A DNA stretch of 6,364 nucleotides, from NCBI GenBank assembly GCA_026415535.1, contig JAOAGX010000129.1:1-6364 (forward strand). The letters run 5' to 3'. A program made the translations under genes and the position numbers. The DNA is from Armatimonadota bacterium. Its GTDB lineage: Bacteria; Armatimonadota; UBA5829. The notes below the pieces were generated by a model. That model was not told where the DNA came from. It did no database searches and worked only from the letters and a program-made list of their open reading frames with translations. Below are positions 5,958 to 6,364 of this stretch, in pieces. Numbering within the stretch: the first letter of the stretch is position 1; each line of letters begins with the position of its first letter.

Positions 5958-6364
5958 GTGACAGGCATCGGCCCCACATCATCGGAAGAACTGGTTATTA
6001 TCCTCGACTTTGGCGGACAGTATACGCAGCTAATCGCTAGGCGCGTGCGGGAGTGTCGCGTCTATTGCGAGATAATGTCATTCGACACACCTCTCAACGC
6101 AATCAAGGCTAGGTCTCCAAAGGCCATCGTATTATCAGGTGGACCGGCAAGCGTATATGAAAAGGGCGCACCGCGCGTTGATACAGCGATATATGAGCTT
6201 GGCATACCGGTACTCGGAATTTGCTACGGTGCACAGTTGATGGCCTACCAACTAGGAGGCAAGGTAATTCCTGGAGAAAACCGCGAGTATGGCCGCACAG
6301 AGCTGGAAGTTATTGACCCTGACGGACTTTTTGCAGGTTTGGACAGGCACCTACTATGTTGGAT
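5958..6364 (+). CDS. guaA: GMP synthase (glutamine-hydrolysing), N-terminal amidotransferase part
   Basis: The frame begins at GTG 5958 with GGAGG five bases upstream and stays open to the window end (135 complete codons), so only the glutamine amidotransferase domain is visible. GuaA converts XMP to GMP using ATP and glutamine, the last step of de novo GMP synthesis; this class I domain releases ammonia for the C-terminal synthetase domain. Family motifs: LDFGGQYTQLIARRVRE (residues 16-32), VLSGGPASVY (58-67) and the nucleophile elbow GICYGAQLMA (87-96) with catalytic C89, then GREYGRTEL-like residues 109-116. The catalytic His and Glu lie beyond the window. The start has about 11 extra residues (TGIGPTSSEE) before the usual LVIILDFG strand, acceptable for the family. 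The gene is divergent from the kinase operon and has its own strong promoter and leader. Confidence 0.95.
   Translation, partial: MTGIGPTSSEELVIILDFGGQYTQLIARRVRECRVYCEIMSFDTPLNAIKARSPKAIVLSGGPASVYEKGAPRVDTAIYELGIPVLGICYGAQLMAYQLGGKVIPGENREYGRTELEVIDPDGLFAGLDRHLLCW

Overview
The window comes from a bacterial chromosome of intermediate GC content. The lineage cannot be fixed from this sequence. Candidates are environmental phyla rich in calcium-binding FG-GAP/VCBS repeat proteins and HD-type response regulators, such as Acidobacteriota, Armatimonadota, non-photosynthetic Cyanobacteriota relatives or deltaproteobacterial groups. The GuaA fragment, with DFGGQY and RRVREC motifs, looks more like the Firmicutes-type version than the proteobacterial DFGSQY type. 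This is a weak hint only.

Layout: (1) 1-809, plus strand: the 3' end of a repeat protein built from 48-residue FG-GAP/VCBS-like units with an exact 144-bp period. A strong hairpin, probably its terminator, follows at 834-867. (2) 934-5333, minus strand: a tightly packed three-gene signalling operon, in transcription order a soluble hybrid histidine kinase (REC-PAS-PAS-HisKA-HATPase), a REC-HDOD response regulator, and a REC-HD response regulator whose HD-GYP-like domain has lost its metal-binding residues. (3) 5334-5957: a 624-bp divergent intergenic region with candidate promoters for both sides and a roughly 105-nt structured leader. (4) 5958-6364, plus strand: the 5' part of guaA (GMP synthase), running off the window.

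How the genes fit together: the kinase has no membrane segment, so it should sense a cytoplasmic signal through two PAS domains and its own receiver. It would then phosphorylate one or both of the downstream receivers. Both regulators lack a DNA-binding domain and end in HD-superfamily domains, so output is probably through protein interaction or a second messenger rather than direct transcription control. Both internal junctions have the same form: stop codon, one base, start codon, with the Shine-Dalgarno sequence inside the last codons of the upstream gene. This implies translational coupling and a fixed stoichiometry. The most interesting points are the pairing of a residue-complete HDOD domain with a dead HD-GYP-like domain under one kinase, and the unexplained structured leader before guaA.
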